Origin: Streptomyces aurantiogriseus
GTDB lineage: Bacteria > Actinomycetota > Actinomycetes > Streptomycetales > Streptomycetaceae
NCBI RefSeq assembly: GCF_014649375.1
Contig: NZ_BMSX01000007.1
Span: 310,001-374,000 of the forward strand
DNA: 64,000 bases
Reading direction: 5' to 3'
Shown here: piece after piece, positions 1 to 9,848 of the stretch
Numbering within the stretch: position 1 is the stretch's first letter
How the letters are laid out: each line of letters begins with the position of its first letter
Made by a program: the position numbers and the translations under genes
The notes under the pieces: generated by a model
Databases searched by the model: none
What the model was told of the DNA's origin: nothing
What the model saw: the letters and a program-made list of their open reading frames with translations, nothing else

Positions 1-1470
1 GCGGGCCGCGTCGGCCTGGCCGCGCGTGGCCTTCATCACCGCGCCGACCAGGGCGCCGGCCGCGGCCACCTTGCCACCGCGGATCTTGTCCGCGATGCCC
101 GGGTTGCCGGCGATGGCCTCCTCGACGGCGGCCGTGAGCGCGCCCTCGTCGGAGACGACCTTCAGCCCGCGCTTCTCGACGACCTCGTCCGGGGTGCCCT
201 CGCCCGCGAGGACGCCCTCGATGACCTGGCGCGCCAGCTTGTCGTTCAGGTCACCGGCGGCGACCAGCTGGGCGACCCGGGCGACCTGCTCCGGGGTGAT
301 GGCCAGTTCGTCGAGCGCCTTGCCCGACTCGTTGGCGCTGCGCGCCAGCTCGCCCATCCACCACTTGCGGGCGGAGGCCGCGTCGGCACCGGCGTCGATC
401 GTGGCGACGATCGGCTCCAGGGCACCGGCGTTGAGGATCGCCTGCATGTCGGTGGCGGAGATGCCCCACTCCTCGCGCAGGCGGTTGCGGCGCACCAGCG
501 GCAGCTCCGGCAGCGCGGCGCGGATCTCCTCGACCCACTCGCGCGTGGGCGCGACCGGCACCAGGTCGGGCTCGGGGAAGTACCGGTAGTCCTCGGCCTC
601 CTCCTTCACCCGGCCCGAGGTCGTCGACCCCGTGTCCTCGTGGAAGTGCCGGGTCTCCTGGACGATCGTGCCGCCGGACGACAGCACGGCCGCGTGCCGC
701 TGGATCTCGAAACGGGCCGCGCGCTCCACGGACCGCAGCGAGTTCACGTTCTTCGTCTCGGAGCGCGTGCCGAACTTGTCGCCGCCCTTCGGCATCAGCG
801 ACAGGTTCACGTCGCAGCGCATCTGGCCCATCTCCATACGGGCCTCGGAGACACCGAGCGCCTTGATGACCTCGCGCAGCTCACGGACGTACGCCTTCGC
901 CACCTCAGGAGCGCGGTCGCCCGCGCCGACGATCGGCTTGGTGACGATCTCGATGAGCGGGATGCCGGCGCGGTTGTAGTCGAGGAGCGAGTGCGAGGCG
1001 CCGTGGATACGGCCCGTCGCGCCGCCGACGTGCGTCGACTTGCCGGTGTCCTCCTCCATGTGGGCGCGCTCGATCTCCACGCGGAAGACCTCGCCGTCCT
1101 CCAGCTGCACGTCGAGGTAGCCGTTGAAGGCGATCGGCTCGTCGTACTGGGAGGTCTGAAAGTTCTTCGGCATGTCCGGATAGAAGTAGTTCTTCCGGGC
1201 GAAGCGGCACCACTCGGCGATCTCGCAGTTCAGCGCGAGACCGATCTTGATCGCGGACTCGACGCCGGTCGCGTTGACGACCGGGAGCGCGCCGGGCAGG
1301 CCGAGGCAGACGGGGCAGGTCTGCGTGTTGGCGTCCTGACCGAGGGCGGTCGAACAGCCGCAGAACATCTTGGTCTTGGTGCCGAGTTCGACATGGACCT
1401 CGAGGCCCATGACGGGGTCGTACGACGCCAGCGCGTCCTCGTACGACACCAGGTCGGTCGTGGTGGTCAC
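1..1470 (-). CDS. gatB: Asp/Glu-tRNA amidotransferase subunit B (3' end outside window)
   Basis: Subunit B of the cytoplasmic GatCAB complex, which phosphorylates and then amidates misacylated Asp-tRNA(Asn) and Glu-tRNA(Gln). The translation shows GLEVHVEL near residue 21, a Cys cluster (CGCS, then CPVC) of the kind that binds zinc in this subunit, the conserved YNRAGIPLIEIVT segment and an alpha-helical C-terminal tail domain. 490 codons are present and the family is about 500 residues, so only the last 10-20 residues lie beyond the left edge. The start is GTG at 1470, with AGGGA about 9 bases upstream. It is the last gene of gatC-gatA-small gene-gatB, 15 bases after the small gene. Confidence 0.96.
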   Translation of the reverse strand, partial: MTTTTDLVSYEDALASYDPVMGLEVHVELGTKTKMFCGCSTALGQDANTQTCPVCLGLPGALPVVNATGVESAIKIGLALNCEIAEWCRFARKNYFYPDMPKNFQTSQYDEPIAFNGYLDVQLEDGEVFRVEIERAHMEEDTGKSTHVGGATGRIHGASHSLLDYNRAGIPLIEIVTKPIVGAGDRAPEVAKAYVRELREVIKALGVSEARMEMGQMRCDVNLSLMPKGGDKFGTRSETKNVNSLRSVERAARFEIQRHAAVLSSGGTIVQETRHFHEDTGSTTSGRVKEEAEDYRYFPEPDLVPVAPTREWVEEIRAALPELPLVRRNRLREEWGISATDMQAILNAGALEPIVATIDAGADAASARKWWMGELARSANESGKALDELAITPEQVARVAQLVAAGDLNDKLARQVIEGVLAGEGTPDEVVEKRGLKVVSDEGALTAAVEEAIAGNPGIADKIRGGKVAAAGALVGAVMKATRGQADAAR

Positions 1471-1485
1471 GGTGAAACTTCCCTC

Positions 1486-1721
1486 TCAGCCCAGCAGGAC
1501 GTCGTCGTCGCCCAGCCGCTTCAGCTCGCGGTAGAGGATGGCGAGGCCGGTGACGATGGCGGCGGCGGACACGGTGGCGTCGATCAGGACCAGCGTGTCC
1601 TTCTCGGCGCGGGCCTTCTTGAGACGCTTGGCGACACCGATGGCGCCGAAGGCGGTGGCGGCGATGGACAGGTACGTGCCGGACTTGGACTTCTTGAAGC
1701 CCTTGGCCTTGGTCAGTGCAC

Positions 1722-1725
<4 letters not shown>
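1486..1725 (-). CDS. small conserved membrane-type protein inside the gat operon
   Basis: A 79-residue protein of unknown function. It starts with GTG at 1725, overlapping the gatA stop by four bases (GTGA), so it is probably translationally coupled to gatA. The N-terminus is Lys-rich (ALTKAKGFKKSKSG). Two hydrophobic stretches follow (TYLSIAATAFGAIGVAKRL and VLIDATVSAAAIVTGLAIL), separated by a Lys/Arg-rich segment, which suggests a two-helix membrane hairpin. From memory, S. coelicolor also has a small gene between gatA and gatB. No catalytic motif is visible. Its place inside the operon gives co-expression with GatCAB but does not by itself show a role in tRNA amidation. Confidence 0.85.
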
Positions 1726-3224
<1,499 letters not shown>

Positions 3225-3229
3225 GGCGG

Positions 3230-3526
3230 TTAGTCCTCCCCCAGGATCTGCGGCACCTTGAAACGCTGCTGCTCCTGGGCCGGGGCGCCGGAGAGCGCCT
3301 GCTCGGGGGTGAGCGACGGACGGACCTCGTCCGCGCGCATGACGTTCGTCAGCGGGAGCGGGTGCGAGGTCGGCGGTACGTCTTGGTCGGCGACCTCGCT
3401 GACGCGGGCGACCGCGCCGATGATGTCGTCCAGCTGTCCCGCGAAGTGGTCGAGCTCTTCGGGCTTCAGCTCCAGACGCGCCAGCCGGGCGAGGTGGGCG
3501 ACCTCCTCGCGCGTGATGCCAGGCAT
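3230..3526 (-). CDS. gatC: Asp/Glu-tRNA amidotransferase subunit C
   Basis: A 98-residue subunit that clamps GatA and GatB together. The translation begins MPGITREEVAHLARLARLEL, typical of GatC, and ends with the KVPQILGED tail usual for the family. The ATG at 3526 was chosen over longer in-frame extensions because homology begins exactly there and GAGGAA lies 7 bases upstream. It is the first gene of the operon; a promoter is expected in 3527-3750, where a TAGGAT hexamer on the minus strand near 3748 could be a -10 element (weak). Confidence 0.96.
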   Translation of the reverse strand: MPGITREEVAHLARLARLELKPEELDHFAGQLDDIIGAVARVSEVADQDVPPTSHPLPLTNVMRADEVRPSLTPEQALSGAPAQEQQRFKVPQILGED

Positions 3527-3753
3527 GCAGCGTTCCTCTGGGGTGAGTGTGTGTGGTTGGGGCCTAGGGCCTGTCGTCACCTTCCCGTCGTCCGCCCGAA
3601 GGGCGGGCCCTGCGGCGTCCGGTGCGTGCGATCGCAGGGCGCCGGAGCGTCCTCGTGGCGGGGCCACGTGGACGATTCGGCAACGCGGCGAGCGTGCGAG
3701 CCAGGCGTCGCGGGGCAGGCGGGAATGTAACGACAGGTCCTAATCCTAGGGGG

Positions 3754-3794
3754 CGGGGCGGTGTGGCCGTGAAACGGTTTGCCCGGCCGCCCCG
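3754..3794 (-). terminator. possible terminator after the cupin gene
   Basis: An 8-bp inverted repeat (CGGGGCGG at 3754-3761, CCGCCCCG at 3787-3794) encloses a second small hairpin (CCGT-GAA-ACGG). It starts three bases beyond the stop codon of the minus-strand cupin gene. No T-tract is present, as is usual for Streptomyces. Confidence 0.4.
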
Positions 3795-3796
3795 GC

Positions 3797-4291
3797 TCAG
3801 CCTCGGCGCCCGTCCCAGGCGTCGCTGCGCAGGAAGTGGTTGTCGTAGAGCTCCTGCACCTCCAGGAGGCTCTCCGGGGAGACCTCACCGAGGCGAATGC
3901 GCTGGAGGTGACGGAAGTACTCGAAGCGTTCGACGCCCGGTGTGATGACGATGAGGAGGTCGGCGGTGCTGCCGGGGGCGGCGGCGAAGGCATGCGGCTT
4001 GTCCGGCGGGACGACGACCAGGTCGCCGCGCTCGGCGGTGACGATGTCGTCGCCGGAGAGGACCTGGGCCTCGCCGTCGAGCAGGAAGAACATCTCGGCG
4101 GAGTGGCGGTGCAGATGCGGGCGGGCGCCGTCGGCGCCCTCCGCGAGCGTGACGCGCACGGTGGACAGCGCTCCGCCGGACGCGCTGCTGTCGGCGAGCA
4201 GCTTGACGGCGACGGGGTCGCCGCCGACCACTTCCGCGTCGGCGTCGCGGACGATCACGGAGTCGTCGAACTTCGGCACGAACAGCGACAT
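3797..4291 (-). CDS. cupin-domain protein
   Basis: A 164-residue single-domain cupin. The metal-binding motif of the first conserved block is visible as RPHLHRHSAEMFFLLDGEAQ (His, His, Glu), followed by GDLVVVPPDKPHAFAA with the second-motif His. A C-terminal helical tail (FRHLQRIRLGEVSPESLLEVQELYD) follows. Such proteins are oxygenases, isomerases or small-molecule sensors, and the substrate cannot be told from sequence. The ATG at 4291 has AGGGGAA immediately upstream. It follows the DUF4267 remnant by 40 bases on the same strand, so the two were probably one operon. Confidence 0.88.
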   Translation of the reverse strand: MSLFVPKFDDSVIVRDADAEVVGGDPVAVKLLADSSASGGALSTVRVTLAEGADGARPHLHRHSAEMFFLLDGEAQVLSGDDIVTAERGDLVVVPPDKPHAFAAAPGSTADLLIVITPGVERFEYFRHLQRIRLGEVSPESLLEVQELYDNHFLRSDAWDGRRG

Positions 4292-4331
4292 GGTTTCCCC
4301 TGGGCTCGTTCTCGCTCGTTCGGAGGTGCGG

Positions 4332-4680
4332 TCAGACCGCGAAGAGCAGTCCGGCACTGATGAGCACAACGACCGCGGTGGCGAAGTGAATTCCGAAGGC
4401 CACGGCCTTGGTGCCGCCGTGCCGCCGTACCGCCGTGCCGCAGGACGATCAGCGTGTCGACGAGCGGCACGATCGCGACGACGAGCCTGTACCAGGCCTC
4501 GGCGCGGGCGCCGACGAAGAAGAGCAGGGCGAGGCCGAGGAGCCCGAAGGTGCCGTCCCTCAGACCCTTGATCGTGAGATAGGCACCGGCGTCCCCGTTC
4601 GGCTCGGCGGGGACGCCGTAGCCGGCGGCGGGGCGGGGCTGAAGCAGGAAGCGGGCTCCGATGAACAGGGCGGTCGCGGT
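4332..4680 (-). pseudogene. DUF4267 membrane protein, 5'-truncated and frameshifted
   Basis: In one frame the sequence reads ALFIGARFLL, then GAYLTIKGLRDGTFGLLGLALLF, then LVDTLIVLRHGG, the core of a small DUF4267 integral membrane protein. The expected C-terminus (KAVAFGIHFATAVVVLISAG, then LLFAV and stop) is in another frame. The switch falls exactly at an 8-bp tandem repeat (4414-4441). The N-terminal start region is also missing: upstream of ALFIGARF the frame runs into the antisense of a TetR gene. The gene is therefore broken twice. A sequencing error could explain the frameshift but not the lost 5' end. Confidence 0.8.
4414..4441. repeat. 8-bp tandem repeat causing a frameshift
   Basis: Three and a half copies of CCGCCGTN (units at 4414, 4422 and 4430, then CCGC). 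An intact DUF4267 reading frame needs one unit; the two extra units add 16 bases and shift the frame by one. Confidence 0.85.
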
Positions 4681-5068
4681 GGAGGGCTGCGCGGAGCTGG
4701 CGGCGGAGTTGCGGCAGGCGCGGGCGGGCGTGACGGACACACGGGCGTCCCTGGCGGCGGTCGGCCGCGTGTACACCGCCTTCGCGCGCCGCCGTCCCGC
4801 GCTCTACGACGCGATGTTCACGCACATAGTGCCGTTGCCGTTCGCCACGCCCGAGGCGCCGGCGGCCCTGCGGGAGGCCTTCGGTGAGCTGCTGTCGGCC
4901 GTGGAGCCGCTCGCGGCGGAGGGCGAGGAACCCGGCCTGCTGACGGAGACGTACTGGGCGAGCCTCCACGGCCTGGTCACCCTGATGCGCAGCGGCCGCC
5001 TGCCGGAGAGGGCGCACGAGCACCGGCTGGAGCTGCTGATCGCCCACTTCACGGCCGGGGAGAAGTGA
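4661..5068 (+). pseudogene. TetR-family regulator remnant lacking its DNA-binding domain
   Basis: The 135 codons encode only the ligand-binding half of a TetR regulator. AVGRVYTAFARRRPALYDAM is typical of the TetR C-terminal (WHG-type) domain, and the protein ends normally at GEK. The N-terminal helix-turn-helix of about 50-60 residues is absent. Recognisable TetR sequence begins near 4676, abutting the truncated DUF4267 gene on the other strand. The simplest reading is one deletion that removed the shared divergent promoter and both 5' ends. A truncated protein could start at ATG 4661 but could not bind DNA as a TetR. Confidence 0.75.
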
Positions 5069-5118
5069 GCCGGGCCGCGGGTCGCCGCCTCCGACCGGGG
5101 CACTGTCCCCCGGAACCG

Positions 5119-7371
5119 CTATTCGTCGGTCGCCGCCGCGGGCAGGGCCGCCGCCGGCCGCTGCCAGCCTCGGGAGCCCCTCGCCCGGAGCCACGCCGTC
5201 GTCTCCTCCGGTGGCATCGCCGCTGCGACCAGCCAGCCCTGGACGGCGTCGCAGCCGAGGTCGCGCAGCCGCTCCCACGTCTCGTCGTCCTCGACGCCCT
5301 CGGCGACGACGAGGAGCCCGAGGGAGTGGGCGAGGTCGACGGTGCAGCGGACGATTTCCGCGTCCTCGGTGTCCACGGCCAGCCGGGCCACGAAGGAGCG
5401 GTCGATCTTCAGCTCGCTCACCGGCAGCCGCCGCAGGTGGACCAGTGAGGAGTAACCGGTGCCGAAGTCGTCCAGGGACATCTTCACGCCGTGCGCGGTC
5501 AGCCCGTTGAGGGTGTCGGCGGCACGCTGCGGGTCCTCGAGCAGGACGTGTTCCGTTATCTCCAGCTGGAGCGCCCCCGCCGGGACGCCATGGCGGGCCA
5601 GCCGTGCCGCGACCGAGCCGGCGAAACCCGGCGTGTGGACGTCACGTGGGGAGACGTTCACCGCGACCGGGACGTACAGCCCCTGCGCCCGCCACGCCGC
5701 GACCTGCCCGAGCGCCGTCTCCAGCACGTACTCCGTGAGGTGCGGCATCAGCCCCGAGGACTCGGCGATCGCTATGAACTCGTCCGGCGGCACCTTCCCC
5801 CGCTCGGGGTGCACCCAGCGGACCAGCGCCTCCAGGCCCGCGACCTGTCCGTCGAAGCGGACCTTCGGCTGGTAGTGCAGTTGGACCTCATGGGCGTCGA
5901 GGGCGCGGCGCAGATCGCCCAGCAGAGCCAGCCGGTCCGGGGTGTTGGAGTCGCGCTTGGACTCGTAGACCTCGACGCCCGTACGGCCCCGTTTGGCCTG
6001 GTACATCGCTACGTCCGCCCGGCGCAGCAGCCCCTCCGCGTCGAGGGCGTGGTCGGGGAAGACGGCGACGCCGGCGCTGGCCTCCAGGACGAGGGTGAGC
6101 CCGTCGAGGTCGAGGGGCGAGCTGAGGGCGGAGACGAGCCCGCGGGCGACGCGGGTCGCGGAGGTCGTGGAGTCGGCGACGGGCAGTAACACGGCGAACT
6201 CGTCGCCGCCGAGCCGTGCGACCTCGGCCCCGCGCGGGAGGGCGAGCCGCAGCCGGTCGGCTATCTGCAGCAGCAGCCGGTCACCGGCGAGATGACCGAG
6301 CGTGTCATTGACCGAACGGAAACGGTCGAGGTCGATCAGCATGAGCGCGGCCCGCGCGCCGATGCGCTCGGCGTCGTCCAGGGCGGTCCAGATGCGCTCC
6401 CCGAGCCACTGACGGTTGGGCAGCCCGGTCAGCGGGTCGCGCAGCTGCTCCTCGGCGCGGGCGCGGGCCATCCACAGGGTGGAGTCGAGGGCGATGAGCG
6501 GGATGGCGAACAGCGGCAGCAGGATCGGCTTGGCCTCGGCCACCACGCACACCAGCGGGGCTATGCCGAGCAGGGCGACCGCGACCAGCCCCTGTCTGAC
6601 CAGGGCGGTACGGGCGACGGTGGGCAGGCCGTCGGCACGAGGCGCGTGCAGGTACCAGAGCAGGACGCGGGTGACCGCGAGATAGGCGACCGCGACCAGC
6701 ACCACCTGCGGAGCGGTGTAGACCGTCCAGGTGTCGGGGGTCCAGGGTTTCTCGACGGACGGCACCCGCCCGCAGGCCGCCAGCAGCAACGCTCCGGCGC
6801 CGATGCCGAGGATGTCCACCGCGCCGTGCAGGACGCCCTGTCGCCAGCGGTGGCGCCGGGCTACGCCGACCAGGACGACGACGGTGAGGCTGACCAGACC
6901 GGCGGGCACCCAGCCGTAGAGCAGCAGGACGGCGAGGGTGAGGGCGGCGCCGGAGCCGGTGCCGCCCCACCAGCGGGCCCGGCCGAGCATCACCAGGTGG
7001 CCGACGATGACGCCGGTCAGCACGGCCAGCGACCAGCCGACGGTGCCGGACGGGAAGAGCGCGTGGTTGCCGGTGAAGGCGCGGTAGAAACCGGCGCCGA
7101 GGGCGAACCCGGCCGCCGCGACGACCGCCGCGGGCAACGCGGGCCAGGACAGGTGCCGTTCGGCTTCGCTGCCGGGCAGTCCGGAGGCTCCGGTCGCGGC
7201 GGGGAGCCGGTCGGGGGCACGGGGGTCCATGGAGGTGTGCGGTGTCCCGGCGCGCGCCTGCGCGCCCGGGGGCCGCTCTGACCACGCCACCCACCGGCTC
7301 CCCCACCAGACGCCGGTGACCCGGCGCCGGCGCAGCCGTGAGTCCGGGGCGGCGCTCTCGGTCGGTTCCAT
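5119..7371 (-). CDS. rmdB: membrane GGDEF-EAL cyclic-di-GMP protein (RmdB type)
   Basis: A 750-residue protein with, in order, a cytoplasmic N-terminus, about eight hydrophobic membrane segments (roughly residues 75-290), a GGDEF domain (DPLTGLPNR start, RLGGDEFAVLLP with an intact GGDEF motif) and an EAL domain (LEALVRW, DDFGTGYSS, VAEGVE). Such bifunctional proteins make or degrade cyclic-di-GMP, which in Streptomyces controls BldD and development. Its place next to ligA and gatC matches S. coelicolor SCO5495, called RmdB and described as a phosphodiesterase (from memory). The start ATG at 7371 has GAGGGA upstream; a longer in-frame start at 7407 lacks a ribosome binding site. Which activity dominates is not visible from sequence. 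Confidence 0.9.
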   Translation of the reverse strand: MEPTESAAPDSRLRRRRVTGVWWGSRWVAWSERPPGAQARAGTPHTSMDPRAPDRLPAATGASGLPGSEAERHLSWPALPAAVVAAAGFALGAGFYRAFTGNHALFPSGTVGWSLAVLTGVIVGHLVMLGRARWWGGTGSGAALTLAVLLLYGWVPAGLVSLTVVVLVGVARRHRWRQGVLHGAVDILGIGAGALLLAACGRVPSVEKPWTPDTWTVYTAPQVVLVAVAYLAVTRVLLWYLHAPRADGLPTVARTALVRQGLVAVALLGIAPLVCVVAEAKPILLPLFAIPLIALDSTLWMARARAEEQLRDPLTGLPNRQWLGERIWTALDDAERIGARAALMLIDLDRFRSVNDTLGHLAGDRLLLQIADRLRLALPRGAEVARLGGDEFAVLLPVADSTTSATRVARGLVSALSSPLDLDGLTLVLEASAGVAVFPDHALDAEGLLRRADVAMYQAKRGRTGVEVYESKRDSNTPDRLALLGDLRRALDAHEVQLHYQPKVRFDGQVAGLEALVRWVHPERGKVPPDEFIAIAESSGLMPHLTEYVLETALGQVAAWRAQGLYVPVAVNVSPRDVHTPGFAGSVAARLARHGVPAGALQLEITEHVLLEDPQRAADTLNGLTAHGVKMSLDDFGTGYSSLVHLRRLPVSELKIDRSFVARLAVDTEDAEIVRCTVDLAHSLGLLVVAEGVEDDETWERLRDLGCDAVQGWLVAAAMPPEETTAWLRARGSRGWQRPAAALPAAATDE

Positions 7372-7582
7372 TCCCGTCCCTCTCACAGCCGGCGGTGCCC
7401 ACGCCACGCGGCCCGCTGCCCGACGACCCTCGGGCGGCGCCGCGTTGGAAAACCCTTCCCCTGCTCATCAAGAGCACGGGGATGCCCCGACCGCAGCTGG
7501 GCACGGCAGGCGCACATCTCAACAGTAGGCCGCAGAAGGCTTCCACGGGCAGCGGTCGTGGACGGTTGCCCGAATGCGCCCC

Positions 7583-7622
7583 GGCCACCCGTATGCATCT
7601 GATATGCGCCGAACGGGTGGCC
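7583..7622. terminator. inverted repeat between ligA and rmdB
   Basis: A perfect 10-bp inverted repeat (GGCCACCCGT / ACGGGTGGCC) with a 20-base loop that itself contains GCAT/ATGC. It lies 18 bases past the ligA stop, so it probably ends ligA transcription. A role as an operator for rmdB is possible but it is over 200 bases from that start. Confidence 0.6.
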
Positions 7623-7640
7623 TTCAACCGCTGATTCTCG

Positions 7641-9833
7641 CTACTCCGTGACCGGAAGCGCGACTTCGGCCGCCGCCTCCGGCCCCTGTTCGAGGAGGAC
7701 CGTGAAGCCGTCCTCGTTCAGAACAGGCACCTTGAGCTGCATCGCCTTGTCGTATTTCGATCCAGGACTGTCACCCACAACGACGAATGACGTCTTCTTC
7801 GAGACCGAACCGGTCACCTTCGCTCCGCGGCTCTGCAGGGCGTCCTTGGCGCCGTCGCGAGTGAAGTGTTCGAGCGTGCCGGTCACGACGACCGTCAGCC
7901 CTTCGAGGGGGCGCGGGCCCTCGTCCTCCCCGGCGCCTTCCTCCTCCATACGGACACCGGCGGCCTTCCACTTGCGGATGATCTCCTGGTGCCACTCCTC
8001 GGCGAACCACTCCTTGAGGGACCTGGCGATGATCGAGCCGACTCCGTCGGTGCCCGCGAGTTCCTCTTCCGAGGCCTGCTCGATGCGGTCGATCGAGCGG
8101 AAGTTGCGCGCGAGCGCCTCGGCCGCGACCGGGCCCACATGACGGATCGACAGACCGGTGAGGATGCGTGCGAGCGGGCGCTCCTTGGCCGCCGCGATGT
8201 TCTCCAGCATGGCAACCGCGTTCTTCTTCGGCTCGCCCTGCTGGTTGGCGAAGACCGTGACGATCTTCTCCTCGCCCGTCTTCGGGTCGCGCTTGGGCAG
8301 ACCGCTGTCCTGGTCGAGGACGTACGCCTTGATGGGCAGCAACTGCTCCATGGTGAGGTCGAACAGATCGCCCTCGTTGAGCAGCGGTGAGTCGGCGGGC
8401 TCCAGCGGACTGGTGAGGGCGGCCGCGGCGACGTAGCCGAAGTGCTCGATGTCCAGCGCCTTGCGGCCGGCCAGGTAGAAGAGTCGCTCGCGCAACTGGG
8501 CGGGGCAGGAGCGGGCATTGGGGCAGCGCAGGTCGACGTCGCCCTCCTTCATCGGCCTCAGCGCCGTACCGCACGCCGGGCACTCGGACGGCATCACGAA
8601 CTCGCGCTCGCTGCCGTCCCGCAGGTCGGCCACCGGACCGAGGATCTCCGGGATGACGTCACCGGCCTTGCGCAGCACCACCGTGTCACCGATGAGGACG
8701 CCCTTGGCCTTGACCACGTCCTGGTTGTGCAGGGTGGCGAACTCGACCTCGGAGCCGGCCACCGTGACCGGCTCGACCTGGGCGTACGGCGTGACACGGC
8801 CGGTGCGGCCGACGCCCACCTTGATGTCGACGAGCTTGGTGTTGACCTCTTCCGGCGCGTACTTGTAGGCGATCGCCCAGCGGGGGGCGCGGGCCGTGGA
8901 GCCGAGCCGGCCCTGGAGCCGGATCTCGTCGAGCTTGACCACCACCCCGTCGATCTCGTGCTCCACCGAGTGGCGGTTCTTGCCGTAGTACTCGATGAAC
9001 TCCCGTACACCGTCGAGGTCGTCGACGACCTTGTTGTGTGTGGAGGTGGGCAGGCCCCAGTGCTTGAGCAGGTCGTAGGCCTCGGAGAGGCGCGTCATGC
9101 CCTCGTAGCCCTCCAGGGCGCCGATGCCGTGGACGACCATGTGCAGGGGGCGGGTGGCCGTCACGCGCGGGTCCTTCTGGCGCAGCGAACCGGCCGCCGC
9201 GTTGCGCGGGTTGGCGAAGGGTTTGTCGCCGGCCGCGACCAGGCGGGCGTTGAGCTCCTCGAACTTCTCCATCGGGAAGTAGACCTCGCCTCGGATCTCC
9301 ACGAGCGTGGGGACGCCGTCGCCCGCGAGCCGGTCCGGGATCTCCGCGATGGTGCGCACGTTGGGCGTGATGTCCTCGCCGGTGCGGCCGTCGCCGCGGG
9401 TCGCCGCGCGGGTGAGGCGGCCGTTCTCGTAGGTGAGGTTGACGGCGAGGCCGTCGACCTTCAGCTCGCACAGGAAGTGGTACGCGGAGGCGCCCACGTC
9501 CTTGTGGACGCGCTCGGCCCAGGCGGCCAGCTCCAGGTCGTCGAAGGCGTTGTCCAGCGACAGCATGCGCTCGCGGTGCTGGACGGCCGTGAAGTCCGTC
9601 GCGTACGCGCCCGCGACCTTCTGGGTCGGCGAGTCGGGGGTGCGCAGCTCCGGGTACTGCTCCTCCAGCGCCTCCAGGGAGCGCAGGAGCCGGTCGAACT
9701 CCGCGTCGCTGATGACGGGAGCGTCCTTCACGTAGTACCGGAAGCGGTGCTCCTCGATCTGCTCGGCGAGCTGCGCGTGCTGCTCCCGGGCCTCCGTGGG
9801 CACCGTCGTCTCCGCTTGCTTGTCGCCGGCCAC
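7641..9833 (-). CDS. ligA: NAD-dependent DNA ligase
   Basis: A 730-residue ligase that seals nicks during replication and repair, using NAD. Domains in order: the Ia NAD-binding domain (HRFRYYVKDAPVISDAEFD), the adenylation domain with nucleophile Lys125 in CELKVDGLA, an OB fold, a four-Cys zinc finger (CPACG then CPNARSCPAQ), helix-hairpin-helix repeats (GVGSIIARSLKEWF) and a C-terminal BRCT domain (LEGLTVVVTGTLEHFTRDGA). An insert of about 40 residues near 480-530, in the finger/HhH region, is common in Streptomyces LigA. The ATG at 9833 is preceded by GGGAGGA. It lies 15 bases downstream of the methionine-synthase-like gene on the same strand. Confidence 0.98.
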   Translation of the reverse strand: MAGDKQAETTVPTEAREQHAQLAEQIEEHRFRYYVKDAPVISDAEFDRLLRSLEALEEQYPELRTPDSPTQKVAGAYATDFTAVQHRERMLSLDNAFDDLELAAWAERVHKDVGASAYHFLCELKVDGLAVNLTYENGRLTRAATRGDGRTGEDITPNVRTIAEIPDRLAGDGVPTLVEIRGEVYFPMEKFEELNARLVAAGDKPFANPRNAAAGSLRQKDPRVTATRPLHMVVHGIGALEGYEGMTRLSEAYDLLKHWGLPTSTHNKVVDDLDGVREFIEYYGKNRHSVEHEIDGVVVKLDEIRLQGRLGSTARAPRWAIAYKYAPEEVNTKLVDIKVGVGRTGRVTPYAQVEPVTVAGSEVEFATLHNQDVVKAKGVLIGDTVVLRKAGDVIPEILGPVADLRDGSEREFVMPSECPACGTALRPMKEGDVDLRCPNARSCPAQLRERLFYLAGRKALDIEHFGYVAAAALTSPLEPADSPLLNEGDLFDLTMEQLLPIKAYVLDQDSGLPKRDPKTGEEKIVTVFANQQGEPKKNAVAMLENIAAAKERPLARILTGLSIRHVGPVAAEALARNFRSIDRIEQASEEELAGTDGVGSIIARSLKEWFAEEWHQEIIRKWKAAGVRMEEEGAGEDEGPRPLEGLTVVVTGTLEHFTRDGAKDALQSRGAKVTGSVSKKTSFVVVGDSPGSKYDKAMQLKVPVLNEDGFTVLLEQGPEAAAEVALPVTE

Positions 9834-9848
9834 CGTGTTGTCCTCCCG

